Below are positions 1-8,300 of a DNA stretch of 40,229 nucleotides, one piece after another. A model generated the notes under the pieces. It was not told where the DNA came from and did no database searches. It saw only the letters and a list, made by a program, of their open reading frames with translations. The stretch comes from an uncultured Treponema sp. (GTDB taxonomy: Bacteria; Spirochaetota; Spirochaetia; Treponematales; Treponemataceae). Within the stretch, counting starts at the first letter, position 1; the number at the start of each line of letters is the position of its first letter. Both the position numbers and the translations under genes were made by a program. The stretch lies in the NCBI GenBank assembly GCA_937877515.1, contig CALFIX010000074.1:1-40229 (forward strand). The letters run 5' to 3'.

Positions 1-111
1 TACATTATGGGGATTGCTCATACAGAAGATGATTTGAGAGCATTGGTTGCACGTGCAGACAAAAATTTGTATGAAGCTAAACGCAATGGAAAAAATAGAG
101 TTATAGGTTGA
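1..111 (+). CDS. GGDEF diguanylate cyclase, C-terminal fragment
   Basis: The window opens inside a reading frame that runs 36 codons to a TGA at 109-111. The fragment reads like the last part of a GGDEF domain: a G-I-A strand, a DDL segment, then an ADKNLYEAK helix and a GKNRV ending, which is the usual terminal signature of diguanylate cyclases that make cyclic-di-GMP. The catalytic GG(D/E)EF loop lies outside the window, so activity and any sensory domain cannot be judged. The stop codon overlaps the ribosome site of the next gene (GAGGT at 110-114), so the dCMP deaminase downstream is probably co-transcribed and may be translationally coupled. Confidence 0.85.
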   Translation, partial: YIMGIAHTEDDLRALVARADKNLYEAKRNGKNRVIG

Positions 112-120
112 GGTAATAAG

Positions 121-615
121 ATGGAAAACGCTACAGGAAAACGAGAAGATTATATTTCTTGGGATGAGTATTTTATGGGTGTTGCCCGCCTTGCAAGTTT
201 TAGGTCTAAAGATCCTAATTCACAGGTGGGGGCTTGTATTGTTAGTGAAGATAATAAAATTTTATCTATGGGGTACAATGGTTTTCCCCGAGGCTGTTCT
301 GATGATGAGTTTCCGTGGGCACGCGAAGGAGATACTTTAAGTGTTAAGTATAGTTACGTTACTCACAGTGAACTAAATGCAATTCTAAACTTTAGAGGAG
401 GAAGTTTGGAGGGAAGTAAAATGTTTGTTACACTTTTCCCCTGTAATGAATGTGCAAAAGCAATAATTCAAGCAGGAATTAAAACTGTCGTATATGAAGA
501 GAATAAATATGATGGGACGCCTAGTGTGGAAGCTTCTAAGCGCCTGATGAATGCTGCTGGTGTAAGGTATTACCAGTATCAGCATACTGGCCGTAAGATA
601 GAGATAGATGTTTGA
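121..615 (+). CDS. dCMP deaminase (ComEB-like, zinc cytidine/deoxycytidylate deaminase family)
   Basis: A 164-residue protein of the deoxycytidylate deaminase family, which converts dCMP to dUMP to feed thymidylate synthesis in the cytoplasm. The zinc site is visible: H82-S-E84 with the catalytic Glu, then P107-C108-N-E-C111. The usual motif is HAE; here the middle residue is Ser, while the metal ligand and proton shuttle are kept. The substrate segment around GYNGFPRGCSDDEFPW is also typical of the family. Length is normal. The start follows a GAGGT ribosome site overlapping the upstream stop codon, so it probably shares a transcript with the GGDEF gene. Family assignment is firm; the exact name (comEB or dcd) is not certain. 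Confidence 0.92.
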   Translation: MENATGKREDYISWDEYFMGVARLASFRSKDPNSQVGACIVSEDNKILSMGYNGFPRGCSDDEFPWAREGDTLSVKYSYVTHSELNAILNFRGGSLEGSKMFVTLFPCNECAKAIIQAGIKTVVYEENKYDGTPSVEASKRLMNAAGVRYYQYQHTGRKIEIDV

Positions 616-639
616 TTTTAAGAAATTCTATAAAAGGTG

Positions 640-648
640 TGTTAAAAT
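640..648 (+). promoter_or_regulatory. Extended -10 promoter for a leaderless EAL gene
   Basis: An extended -10 element (TG-T-TAAAAT, hexamer 643-648) ends 6 nt before the ATG at 655. No good -35 box lies at 16-18 bp, which is typical of extended -10 promoters. The predicted first transcribed base is the A of the start codon. Confidence 0.5.
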
Positions 649-654
649 AGATAT

Positions 655-2607
655 ATGAACAAGCTAATGGCATTTAACATTTGCGCATTACCTATTTTCC
701 TCATAATTATATTTACGACTTTTGTACGCAAGACTACAAAAGGAATTACGAATAAATTATACTTGTCTGTAATTTTAATTTCTTTTGCAACTCTTTTAGT
801 AGATTTTGTTGCAGATGGTTATGGACCTTTTTTGCCATTATCCGATAAACAGATTTTAGTTGTAAGCATTGCAAATTATGTATATTTTATTCTACGTAAC
901 ATAGTTGCTCTTTTTTACCTTATATTTTTGCTTTCTTACACACGAACCGGGTTTCATTTTAGAACTTTAGCATCTAGACTTCTTATGCTTGTACCGTATT
1001 TTATTGTCCTGGTAATAATCTTAACAAATCCAATTCATCATAAGGCATTTACCATTACATCAGCAGACGGTTATGTAAGAGGTCCTTTGCTTTCTGTCTT
1101 TTATATAGTTTCTGTTTTCTATTCTTTAGTTGGAGTCGGGTATTTATTATACTGTTATAGATTCCTGCGTTTTAATAAATGGATTTCCTTAATGTCGCTG
1201 TATTTTCTTTCGTTCGCAGGAATTTTAATTCAGTTTTTATTCCCAAATCTATTAGTAGAAATATTTGCAACTTCAATAGCTTTCCTATTAATTATTTTGT
1301 TAGTTTTACGTCCAGAAGAAATTACAGATATAAATGTTGGGCTTCCAAGTTACAAGGCATTCAAGGAAGACCTTTATAAGATTACGCAGATTCATCTGCC
1401 GGTGCAAATAAATGTTGTTCATTATGAAAATGCTTCTCAGGTTCGTGAGTACTTAGGAGAAGAACGTTTTAATGACTACATTATGCAAATTGCAAATTTT
1501 TTAGAGCAGCATAAACGAAAATCTAAAGTTATTTGTGATATGTATTACGAGGCTCCTGGAACACTCTATTTTATTTTAGAAAATCGTTCGTTAACAGAGA
1601 ATATTATAAATCAGTTTACTAGCATAACTGACGAAATAAGAGCTAGCACTCAAGAAATAGAAAAGCTTGGTATTTATTTAAAACCAAAGCTTTGTACAAT
1701 GTTTTATCCTGATGATGTTACATCCGAAGAAGAAATTTTAAATCTTTCTCATTCGTTTTATTTTTTGATGAAAGGAGAAAATGAAGCTGTAAAGGCATCG
1801 GAGCTTATTGGAACATATAGTTATGATATAGAAACTCATTTGGCTTCTGTTTTAAAGAAAGCCATTACAAATAATACATTTAAAATATTTTATCAGCCTA
1901 TATACAACATAAAGGAAAATTCTTTTCATTCTGCAGAGGCACTAATACGCTTAAACGACAGCTCTTATGGTGCAATTTCGCCTGCAATATTTATTCCAGC
2001 TGCAGAAAAAAGTGGGCTTATTTTAAAAATAGGTAATTTTGTTTTGGAAGAAGTTTTTAAGTTTATAGGAAGCCATGATTTTTTAGAACTAAAATTAGAC
2101 TATATAGAAATAAATCTTTCGGTTGCTCAGTGTTTGCAAACAGATTTAGCAAAAATAGTTTTTAACTTACAGGATAAATATAAGGTTAATCCTAAAAATG
2201 TAAATTTTGAAATTACGGAAACTGCTTATAGTGACATTGGTCTCTTAAATAATAAAAATATAGAAACGCTTATAAATGCAGGTTATACCTTCTCTTTAGA
2301 CGACTATGGAACTGGTTATTCAAATATTCAGAGAATCGTAAAGCTTCCTCTTTCTATTATAAAAATCGACAAAAGCCTTGTAGATGAAATAGAAACTCCG
2401 GCAGGGGCTTCTTTAGTACGAAATAGCATTAAGATGATGAAGGATATAGATAAAAAGGTTTTAGCAGAAGGAGTAGAAACAGAATCTCAATTACAACTAT
2501 TAACACAAATGGGCTGCGATTATATACAGGGATTCCATTTTTCGCGTGCAATACCAGAAACAGATTTTATAGATTTCTTAAAGATGTGGGGCAGTAAGAA
2601 AAACTGA
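655..2607 (+). CDS. 7-TM membrane protein with degenerate GGDEF and EAL phosphodiesterase domain
   Basis: A 650-residue inner-membrane protein. Residues 1-220 contain about seven hydrophobic segments and probably form a sensory 7-TM domain. Residues ~225-385 resemble a GGDEF fold (opening GLPSYKAF) without a GGDEF active loop, so this part is probably regulatory. Residues ~400-645 are an EAL domain that hydrolyses cyclic-di-GMP. Its catalytic set looks complete: E428 of EAL, Asn of INLS, Glu of EITET, the Asp pair of LDDYGTGYS, Lys of IKID, Glu of AEGVE and Gln of QGFHFS. An active phosphodiesterase is therefore expected. No Shine-Dalgarno is seen before the ATG at 655; an extended -10 ends 6 nt upstream, suggesting a leaderless mRNA. 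An alternative ATG lies at 667. Confidence 0.9.
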   Translation: MNKLMAFNICALPIFLIIIFTTFVRKTTKGITNKLYLSVILISFATLLVDFVADGYGPFLPLSDKQILVVSIANYVYFILRNIVALFYLIFLLSYTRTGFHFRTLASRLLMLVPYFIVLVIILTNPIHHKAFTITSADGYVRGPLLSVFYIVSVFYSLVGVGYLLYCYRFLRFNKWISLMSLYFLSFAGILIQFLFPNLLVEIFATSIAFLLIILLVLRPEEITDINVGLPSYKAFKEDLYKITQIHLPVQINVVHYENASQVREYLGEERFNDYIMQIANFLEQHKRKSKVICDMYYEAPGTLYFILENRSLTENIINQFTSITDEIRASTQEIEKLGIYLKPKLCTMFYPDDVTSEEEILNLSHSFYFLMKGENEAVKASELIGTYSYDIETHLASVLKKAITNNTFKIFYQPIYNIKENSFHSAEALIRLNDSSYGAISPAIFIPAAEKSGLILKIGNFVLEEVFKFIGSHDFLELKLDYIEINLSVAQCLQTDLAKIVFNLQDKYKVNPKNVNFEITETAYSDIGLLNNKNIETLINAGYTFSLDDYGTGYSNIQRIVKLPLSIIKIDKSLVDEIETPAGASLVRNSIKMMKDIDKKVLAEGVETESQLQLLTQMGCDYIQGFHFSRAIPETDFIDFLKMWGSKKN

Positions 2608-2611
2608 GGTA

Positions 2612-2641
2612 TTAACATAAATTTTATGTTTGTGCTATATT
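2612..2641 (+). promoter_or_regulatory. Promoter of leaderless membrane protein-rluA-luxS unit
   Basis: TTAACA (2612-2617), an 18-bp spacer, and an extended -10 TG-C-TATATT (hexamer 2636-2641). The hexamer ends 6 nt before the ATG at 2648, so the start codon is the predicted first base. The nearest GAGGT (2606-2610) is far too distant to act as ribosome site. Confidence 0.65.
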
Positions 2642-2647
2642 GTTCCA

Positions 2648-2977
2648 ATGAATATGCTGTATCTTATAGTTGGCTCCATAATTTTTATAGTTGTAGGTAT
2701 TGTTTTTTTAGTAGTTGCAGTTCTTTTAGGACGTCCTTCATCTGTAGAAAAAGCAAGTACAAGTAAACCTGCAAGTATAATTTTTTATGCACTGGGTGCT
2801 CTTACTTTAGCAAGTGGAATTTTTGCTTTGGCATGTAAAGAATACATAACAAGGAGTATGGTTCAGCTTTTTGCAATTATCTACCTTGCGATTGTTACAC
2901 TCCTGTTTGGAGCATTTACTCTTATATTAAAGCCTGTTAATTTAAATGGTACTGCTGACGTTAGAGAAGAAAAATGA
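2648..2977 (+). CDS. Small hypothetical membrane protein (three TM helices)
   Basis: A 109-residue hydrophobic protein with three predicted membrane helices (about residues 3-27, 41-61 and 69-92) and a short charged tail. I do not recognise a family. A TTG at 2630 extends the frame, but the ATG at 2648 is preferred because a full promoter (TTAACA, 18 bp, extended -10) places the transcript start exactly there. Its TGA overlaps the start of the pseudouridine synthase gene as ATGA, so the two are translationally coupled. Being first in a unit with rluA-type and luxS genes does not by itself suggest a function. Confidence 0.75.
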   Translation: MNMLYLIVGSIIFIVVGIVFLVVAVLLGRPSSVEKASTSKPASIIFYALGALTLASGIFALACKEYITRSMVQLFAIIYLAIVTLLFGAFTLILKPVNLNGTADVREEK

Positions 2978-3801
2978 AAGAAAATTTTCATCATGTAAAA
3001 GCTAGTACTCAGTTTAAAAGAGAACACAAAAGCGATTACGGAAAAGAGAGAATACAGATTCTCTATGAAGATAAAGATATAGTTGTAATAAATAAACCTA
3101 CAGGTCTTCTGTCTGTTCCGTATCCAGGAAGCAAGTCTCGTACTGCTTATGAGCTTTTAGAAAAAATAATGCGTAGTAAAGGAGAACTTTCCCGCTTTCA
3201 CAAGCCCTGTGTAGTGCACAGATTGGATCGTGACACAAGTGGCGTTATGATGTTTGCCTTAAACGAAAATGTTCAAAAAAAAGTGATGGCTTCCTGGCAT
3301 ACCATGGTAACAGAGCGACTTTATAGAGCTCTTGCAGAAAATCCGCTGGATAAAACAAAATATTTAGAGCCTTCAGGCATTATAGATGAACCTCTTGCGC
3401 AGAATGCCTATCATGTTGGGTATGTTCCCAGAGATTTACATGTAAAAACTGTAGAAGCCCGTACTCATTATAAAATAATAGAGCAGGGAGAGACACACAC
3501 CCTTTTTGAACTTTCACTGGACACAGGAAAGAAAAATCAGATAAGGGCACATCTTTCTTTTAAACATTACCCTCTTGCAGGAGATGAAAACTACAGGTCT
3601 CGTACAGACCCCTTTTACAGACTTTGCTTACATGCACGTACTTTAGAATTTGTTCATCCTGTGACCAGAGAGAAAATGCATTTTGAAATTCCAGAGCCAG
3701 AAGAGTGGCTTAGCTACGTAAAAAATGGTGATAAAAATCCGCGGGTGCCAGTATGGTGCCAGAGCGTGGAAAATTATAAGAGAGGCAAAAGATATGAGTG
3801 A
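2974..3801 (+). CDS. RluA-family RNA pseudouridine synthase
   Basis: A 275-residue cytoplasmic enzyme that isomerises uridine to pseudouridine in rRNA or tRNA. The family signature is clear: VVINKPTGLLSVP near residue 40 and the catalytic motif H82-R-L-D85-R-D-T-S-G with D85 as the expected nucleophile, followed by the KKNQIRAHL segment typical of RluA/RluC/RluD. No N-terminal S4 domain is evident, so it is a short RluA-type enzyme; the target nucleotide cannot be deduced. The start overlaps the upstream stop by four bases (ATGA), and the 3' end overlaps luxS by eight bases, so translation of the three genes is probably linked. Confidence 0.92.
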   Translation: MKENFHHVKASTQFKREHKSDYGKERIQILYEDKDIVVINKPTGLLSVPYPGSKSRTAYELLEKIMRSKGELSRFHKPCVVHRLDRDTSGVMMFALNENVQKKVMASWHTMVTERLYRALAENPLDKTKYLEPSGIIDEPLAQNAYHVGYVPRDLHVKTVEARTHYKIIEQGETHTLFELSLDTGKKNQIRAHLSFKHYPLAGDENYRSRTDPFYRLCLHARTLEFVHPVTREKMHFEIPEPEEWLSYVKNGDKNPRVPVWCQSVENYKRGKRYE

Positions 3802-4279
3802 AGAAAAGAAAAAGTACAATGTAGACAGTTTTAATTTGGATCACACAAAGGTAACGGCTCCTTTTGTTCGGCTTGCTTCTAAAAAGAAAGGAAAACATGG
3901 TGATGTTGTAACAAAGTTTGACATTCGCTTTTGTCAGCCAAATAAAGATTTTATGGCAACTGGAGAAATTCATACTCTGGAACATCTTGTGGCAGAATAC
4001 ATAAGAGATGAAATTCCAGATGATGTAATAGATTTTAGTCCTATGGGGTGTCGTACAGGTTTTTATTTTACTCTTTGGGGAGAGCACACAGAAGAAGAAA
4101 TTGCTGAACACTTAGTTAATGTCTTAAAGAAGGTAAGTGTTTGGGACAAAGAAGTTCCTGCTGCAACAGAAGTTGAATGCGGTAACTACAAAGACCACGA
4201 CTTAGAGGGAGCAAAAAAAAGAGCAGCACTTTGGGTTAATGGAATTACAGAAAAAGGCTGCTCCTGCTACAAAAACTAA
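3794..4279 (+). CDS. luxS: S-ribosylhomocysteine lyase (AI-2 synthase)
   Basis: A 161-residue LuxS that cleaves S-ribosylhomocysteine to homocysteine and DPD, the precursor of autoinducer-2, in the activated methyl cycle. The iron/zinc ligands H60-T-L-E-H64 and C129 (ECGNY) are present, as are the catalytic Cys (MGC86RTGFY) and the opening FNLDHTKV with the RLA segment. Length is normal. The frame is open further upstream, but ATG 3794 is chosen because AGAGG (3781-3785) sits 8 nt before it and the protein then starts where LuxS proteins usually start. It overlaps the rluA-like gene by eight bases. The Pfs nucleosidase that makes its substrate is not in this window. Confidence 0.96.
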   Translation: MSEEKKKYNVDSFNLDHTKVTAPFVRLASKKKGKHGDVVTKFDIRFCQPNKDFMATGEIHTLEHLVAEYIRDEIPDDVIDFSPMGCRTGFYFTLWGEHTEEEIAEHLVNVLKKVSVWDKEVPAATEVECGNYKDHDLEGAKKRAALWVNGITEKGCSCYKN

Positions 4280-4288
4280 GATAAGGCT

Positions 4289-5038
4289 TTATGCATTAAT
4301 CTGATTTAGTACTTCACCAATTTTTGCGTGAATTACTAAATCTGCAATGTTATCGCTTGTTGTTGGGTCACGGTTGATTAAAACTAAATGTTCACCTCTG
4401 TATGCTCTTATAAATCCAGCAGCCGGATACACTGTGAGCGAAGTTCCGCCAATTATTAATAAATCAGCTTCACTTAATGCTTTTATTGTTTTGCTTATGA
4501 CGTCTTCATCCAGGCTTTCTTCGTACAGAACAACATCAGGTTTAATGATTCCATTGCAGCCGGGAGTAGTACAGTAAGCTATGCCGTCCTTTTTGTTGTT
4601 ATTTGTAACGTCTTCTGCAGAATAAAATGCATTGCACTTAACACAGTGATTTCGTAAAACGCTTCCATGTAATTCTAAAACATTCTTGCTACCGGCAGCC
4701 TGGTGTAAGCCGTCAATGTTTTGTGTAATGACTGCAGTAAGCTTTCCTTTTTGCTCTAGTTCTGCAAGCTTTAAATGAGCTGCATTTGGTTTTGCTCCGC
4801 TTATTAAAATTTTTTCACGATAAAAACGGTAAAATTCTTTTGGGTTGTTATGGAAGAATGATGCACTTAAAATTTCTTCTGGCGGATAATCCCATTTCTG
4901 ATTGTAAAGACCGTCAACGCTTCTAAAGTCTGGAATGCCGCTTTCTGTAGAGACCCCGGCTCCTCCAAAAAATACAATCCTGCGACTTTTGTTAATATAT
5001 TCTTGTAGAGTTTTTATTTTTGTATTTAATTCATCCAT
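4289..5038 (-). CDS. cobB: Sir2-family NAD-dependent protein deacylase (sirtuin)
   Basis: A 249-residue class III deacylase that removes acyl groups from lysines using NAD+. Visible motifs are GGAGVSTESGIPDFR (residues 25-39, NAD binding), TQNIDGLH (105-112), catalytic H124 in LHGS, a four-cysteine zinc site (C132, C135, C156, C161) and GTSLTVYPAAGF (198-209). Length fits bacterial CobB. AAGGAG lies 7 nt before the ATG, so this is a classically led gene. Its stop is only 9 bp from the luxS stop on the other strand, leaving no room for a dedicated terminator, so the two convergent transcripts probably overlap. Confidence 0.95.
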   Translation of the reverse strand: MDELNTKIKTLQEYINKSRRIVFFGGAGVSTESGIPDFRSVDGLYNQKWDYPPEEILSASFFHNNPKEFYRFYREKILISGAKPNAAHLKLAELEQKGKLTAVITQNIDGLHQAAGSKNVLELHGSVLRNHCVKCNAFYSAEDVTNNNKKDGIAYCTTPGCNGIIKPDVVLYEESLDEDVISKTIKALSEADLLIIGGTSLTVYPAAGFIRAYRGEHLVLINRDPTTSDNIADLVIHAKIGEVLNQINA

Positions 5039-5370
5039 AGCATTCTCCTTGTTTTTAGTATATCTGTTATAGTTGATAATTTAAAGATTTCTATTTTTTA
5101 ACCGAAAATTTAACTTGTAAAGTTGTTTTATCGGTGGTTGCTTTAATTATACTTAAAAAAATGCAGTTTTATAAAATTGAATCTTAAATTGCTCTTGAAT
5201 AGATTTTTTTTTGTGTCTAAATGACAGCTCATGTAGCGTAAAATAGGCTTTAAAATGAAAAAAAATTATATTCAAGAAAAAACATGGAGTATATAATAGT
5301 AAATTAGGATAGTAGAATTTTAGAGAAAACTAAAAATCTGCTTTTCTTATTACAAATAGTGAGAAAAAGT
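5039..5370. other. AT-rich divergent intergenic region before the giant surface locus
   Basis: About 330 bp without a gene. On the minus strand a TATACT -10 (5057-5062) with a weak -35 can serve the sirtuin gene. On the plus strand a perfect TATAAT (5292-5297) with a poor -35 (TTCAAG, 15-bp spacing) is the best promoter candidate for the giant genes. It would give a leader of about 70 nt. I see no strong hairpin, tRNA or small reading frame. The unusually poor -35 might mean an activator is needed; that is inference. Confidence 0.45.
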
Positions 5371-8300
5371 ATGAAAAAAATTTTTAAAAACTTCATTTTG
5401 GTGGCTGTGGCTCTTAGTGTGTCTTTTGAAGCTTTTGCTAAAAAAGACGTAGAAGAAAAATCGCTTGGTCCAGAAAATAGCTGGCAGGAATCTTTTGATA
5501 TTAACGAAAAAAAGCCAGGCAAGTATAACGTACTTGTTACTGCAGAAGACAAGGCCGGTAACCAGAGCGTGGAAGGTCCTTTTAATATTTGGATAGATCC
5601 TGAGTCTGACCTTCCTGTAGTAAGCATTACAAACCCTGTAGAAAACATGAGGGTACCTGGTAACTTAAACATTGTTGGTACTTGTATTGATGATGATGCA
5701 GTTGAGTCTGTATGTCTTATTTTGGACGGCGATGAAGATAATTTAAAAATTGCAGAAGGCAAAGATTTCTGGTCTTTTTATATAGATACCAATAACATGC
5801 TGGAAGGACCTCATACAATAGAAGTTTTTGGTACAGATATAAACGGTCTGAGTGGTCATCATGCACGTGTTATGTGGCAGTTGGACAGACGTGCTCCTGT
5901 TACAACAGTTCAGAATTATAGCATGGGAGAACTTGTTGCAGGTAAAATAAAACTGGAAGGCAATGTTACAGACGGTAACGGTATAAAATCTTTAGAGTAT
6001 TCTTTAGATGGTGGAAAGCATTACACAAAGGCAAGCATTAAAGAACATAAGTTTAAGGAGCCTGATTCTGAAGGTCATACAAGTGAATGGCTTTTTTCTG
6101 TTCCGATTGATACAAAGAAGTTTCCTGACGGAGCTGCAACTTGTTGGCTTAAGGCAACTGATAACATGGGCTCAATAGGACGTTATGCATTTTTGTATTT
6201 TATAGATAATACAAATCCAGATGTAAAGATTGTAACACCTTTGGAAAACGAAGTTAAAAATGGTGTGTTTACTGTAGCAGGTTATGCAAAAGATGCTATC
6301 GGTATAGAAAGCTTAAGCTGGCAGTGGGGTAACGAAAGCGGAACCTTTGATTTAATTCCAGGAAATGCTTATTGGGTAAAGGAAGTAAGCGCAATTGGAA
6401 AAACAAAAAGCGAAACCTTTAGTGTAACGGCTGTAGACACAATGGGTAACACTGTTACAGTTAAGAGAGTAATTTCTTTAGATCCGGAAAGCGATAAGCC
6501 TGTTGTTCATATTATTTCTCCAGAAAAAAATCTTGTTACAGACATGTCAGGTATTTTCTTAAGAGGAAACGTAACTGATGATGACGGTGTTGTTTCTGTT
6601 CATTACACTGTAGATGGTTCAGAAGAAGTAGAAATTTTAACGGATGGAATTTTTAGCGCAGAACTGGAGGGAGAATTTGCTTACGGAAAGCATAATATTT
6701 CTGTATATGCAATAGATAAATACGGCATAAAGGGTAACACTGTCACAACAACTTTCTTTTCTAAGGGAAATGCTCCTGCTTTTGAAGGTGCAAATATAAA
6801 GACAGGTAAAGAAACTGTTGCTTTTAGTGACGGTATGAGTATAAACCCGGAGTCAGATAGCACTTATGAAATAAAAGCAAAATCTGATGGCGGACTTAGC
6901 TCTCTTGAATGGAATCTTACCTGGGGAACGGCAGGTTCTTTAAAAGGCAGTGCATCTTTAGCAGGTGGAGAAAAATCTGCATCAGTAAGTGTTCCTCTTT
7001 ATGGAGAAGAGCTTCCATGGGGTGTCTGCGTTTTACATGTTACTGCAACAGATATTTATGGACGTTCTTCAACAGAACATTCGCTTATAAATATTCTGAA
7101 TCTTACAAAGGTAAATACCTCAGAGCTGGGAGTTTTCTTTGATGACAGTACTGTGTCTGCTCAAGGTGCAGTTCTTTATGAAAGTGATACGGCTTTAACA
7201 GGTTATTTCTTAGGCGGAAACATTGGAAGTGTCAGCATTGTTCCCTCAACAAGGGGAGTAAGCGTTACTAACGAGGGCAATGTAATTATTGTCCGTGCAT
7301 CAGGAGCTACAGAAAAGTTCCATGTTCAGGTAACTGCATCAACTGGAAAAGTATTTAACTCTCGCGATATGTATTTCTTTGCAAACGAAAAGCCTCCTGT
7401 TTTAACACTGGACTCTTCTACTAACTATAACACTGATAACGGTAGGGCTTTTGAATTTTCCGGTACGGGAAATTCTCTTACTATAAGCGGTACTGCAACT
7501 GCAGAAACTGATGTAACTTTACAGTATCGAATCTTAGGTGTAAAGGCAGAGTTTACAGAAGGAATACTTACTTCTTCCAGTGAAATTGCTGCAACGGATT
7601 TTGTAAATGTAGATGTAGGCCGCCGTGGTGCGTTTACAATCAGCAATTTAAATTTTGAAAGTTTTGAAGACGGCGTTTCTGTTGTAGAGCTGGTTGCAAC
7701 AAGTGCAAGCGGTAAGCAGACTGTTGATGCCGTTGTTGTGCGTAAGATAAATGCAGCTCCTCTAGAAGCTAAGATTGGTGCAGACGGTAAAGAAATTAAA
7801 AAAGCTCAGCCAAAGCTTTATTGGCTTAAGGGTGTAGACTATTATGGTGTTTGCGTTTACCAGGGTACAGTAGACAAGGCGTTTGTTAGAGTTCATTCAA
7901 AAGATATTCGTGTAGACCAGAAGACGCTTAGTTATTCTGCAACTCCTACAGATATTGAACCTCCGAAGAATGGTAAGGTTCCGGTTTATTCTGCAGAACC
8001 TTTTGCTGTAAGTACTGCAAGTGTAATTGAACCCCGGTTCTTTAGAGTAGATGGAGTAGATTACAAGAGCGGCATGCAAATTGTCATTAACCGAGGGACT
8101 ACTCAGGATGAAGGTCATAAGGCAACTATTTCAATAAAAACAAATTCTCCAATTTCTGCTGTAACCTATACCATTTCGGGTGACGATGTTCCTGGTGGAG
8201 AAGTTACTCAAACAGGAAATGCAGCCTTGCGCACGATACAAGAAGGCGAACTTTATGAAGCAGATATTCCGCTTTATAACATGCCTAGCCGTGTTGCAAA

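Noticed and set aside
3725..3793. Upstream extension of luxS by 23 codons
   Set aside because: The extension lies within the rluA-like gene, and the internal ATG at 3794 has a good ribosome site and the usual LuxS N-terminus.
3710..4111. 133-codon minus-strand frame over luxS
   Set aside because: Antisense to the highly conserved LuxS coding sequence, with no recognisable protein features and no initiation signals.
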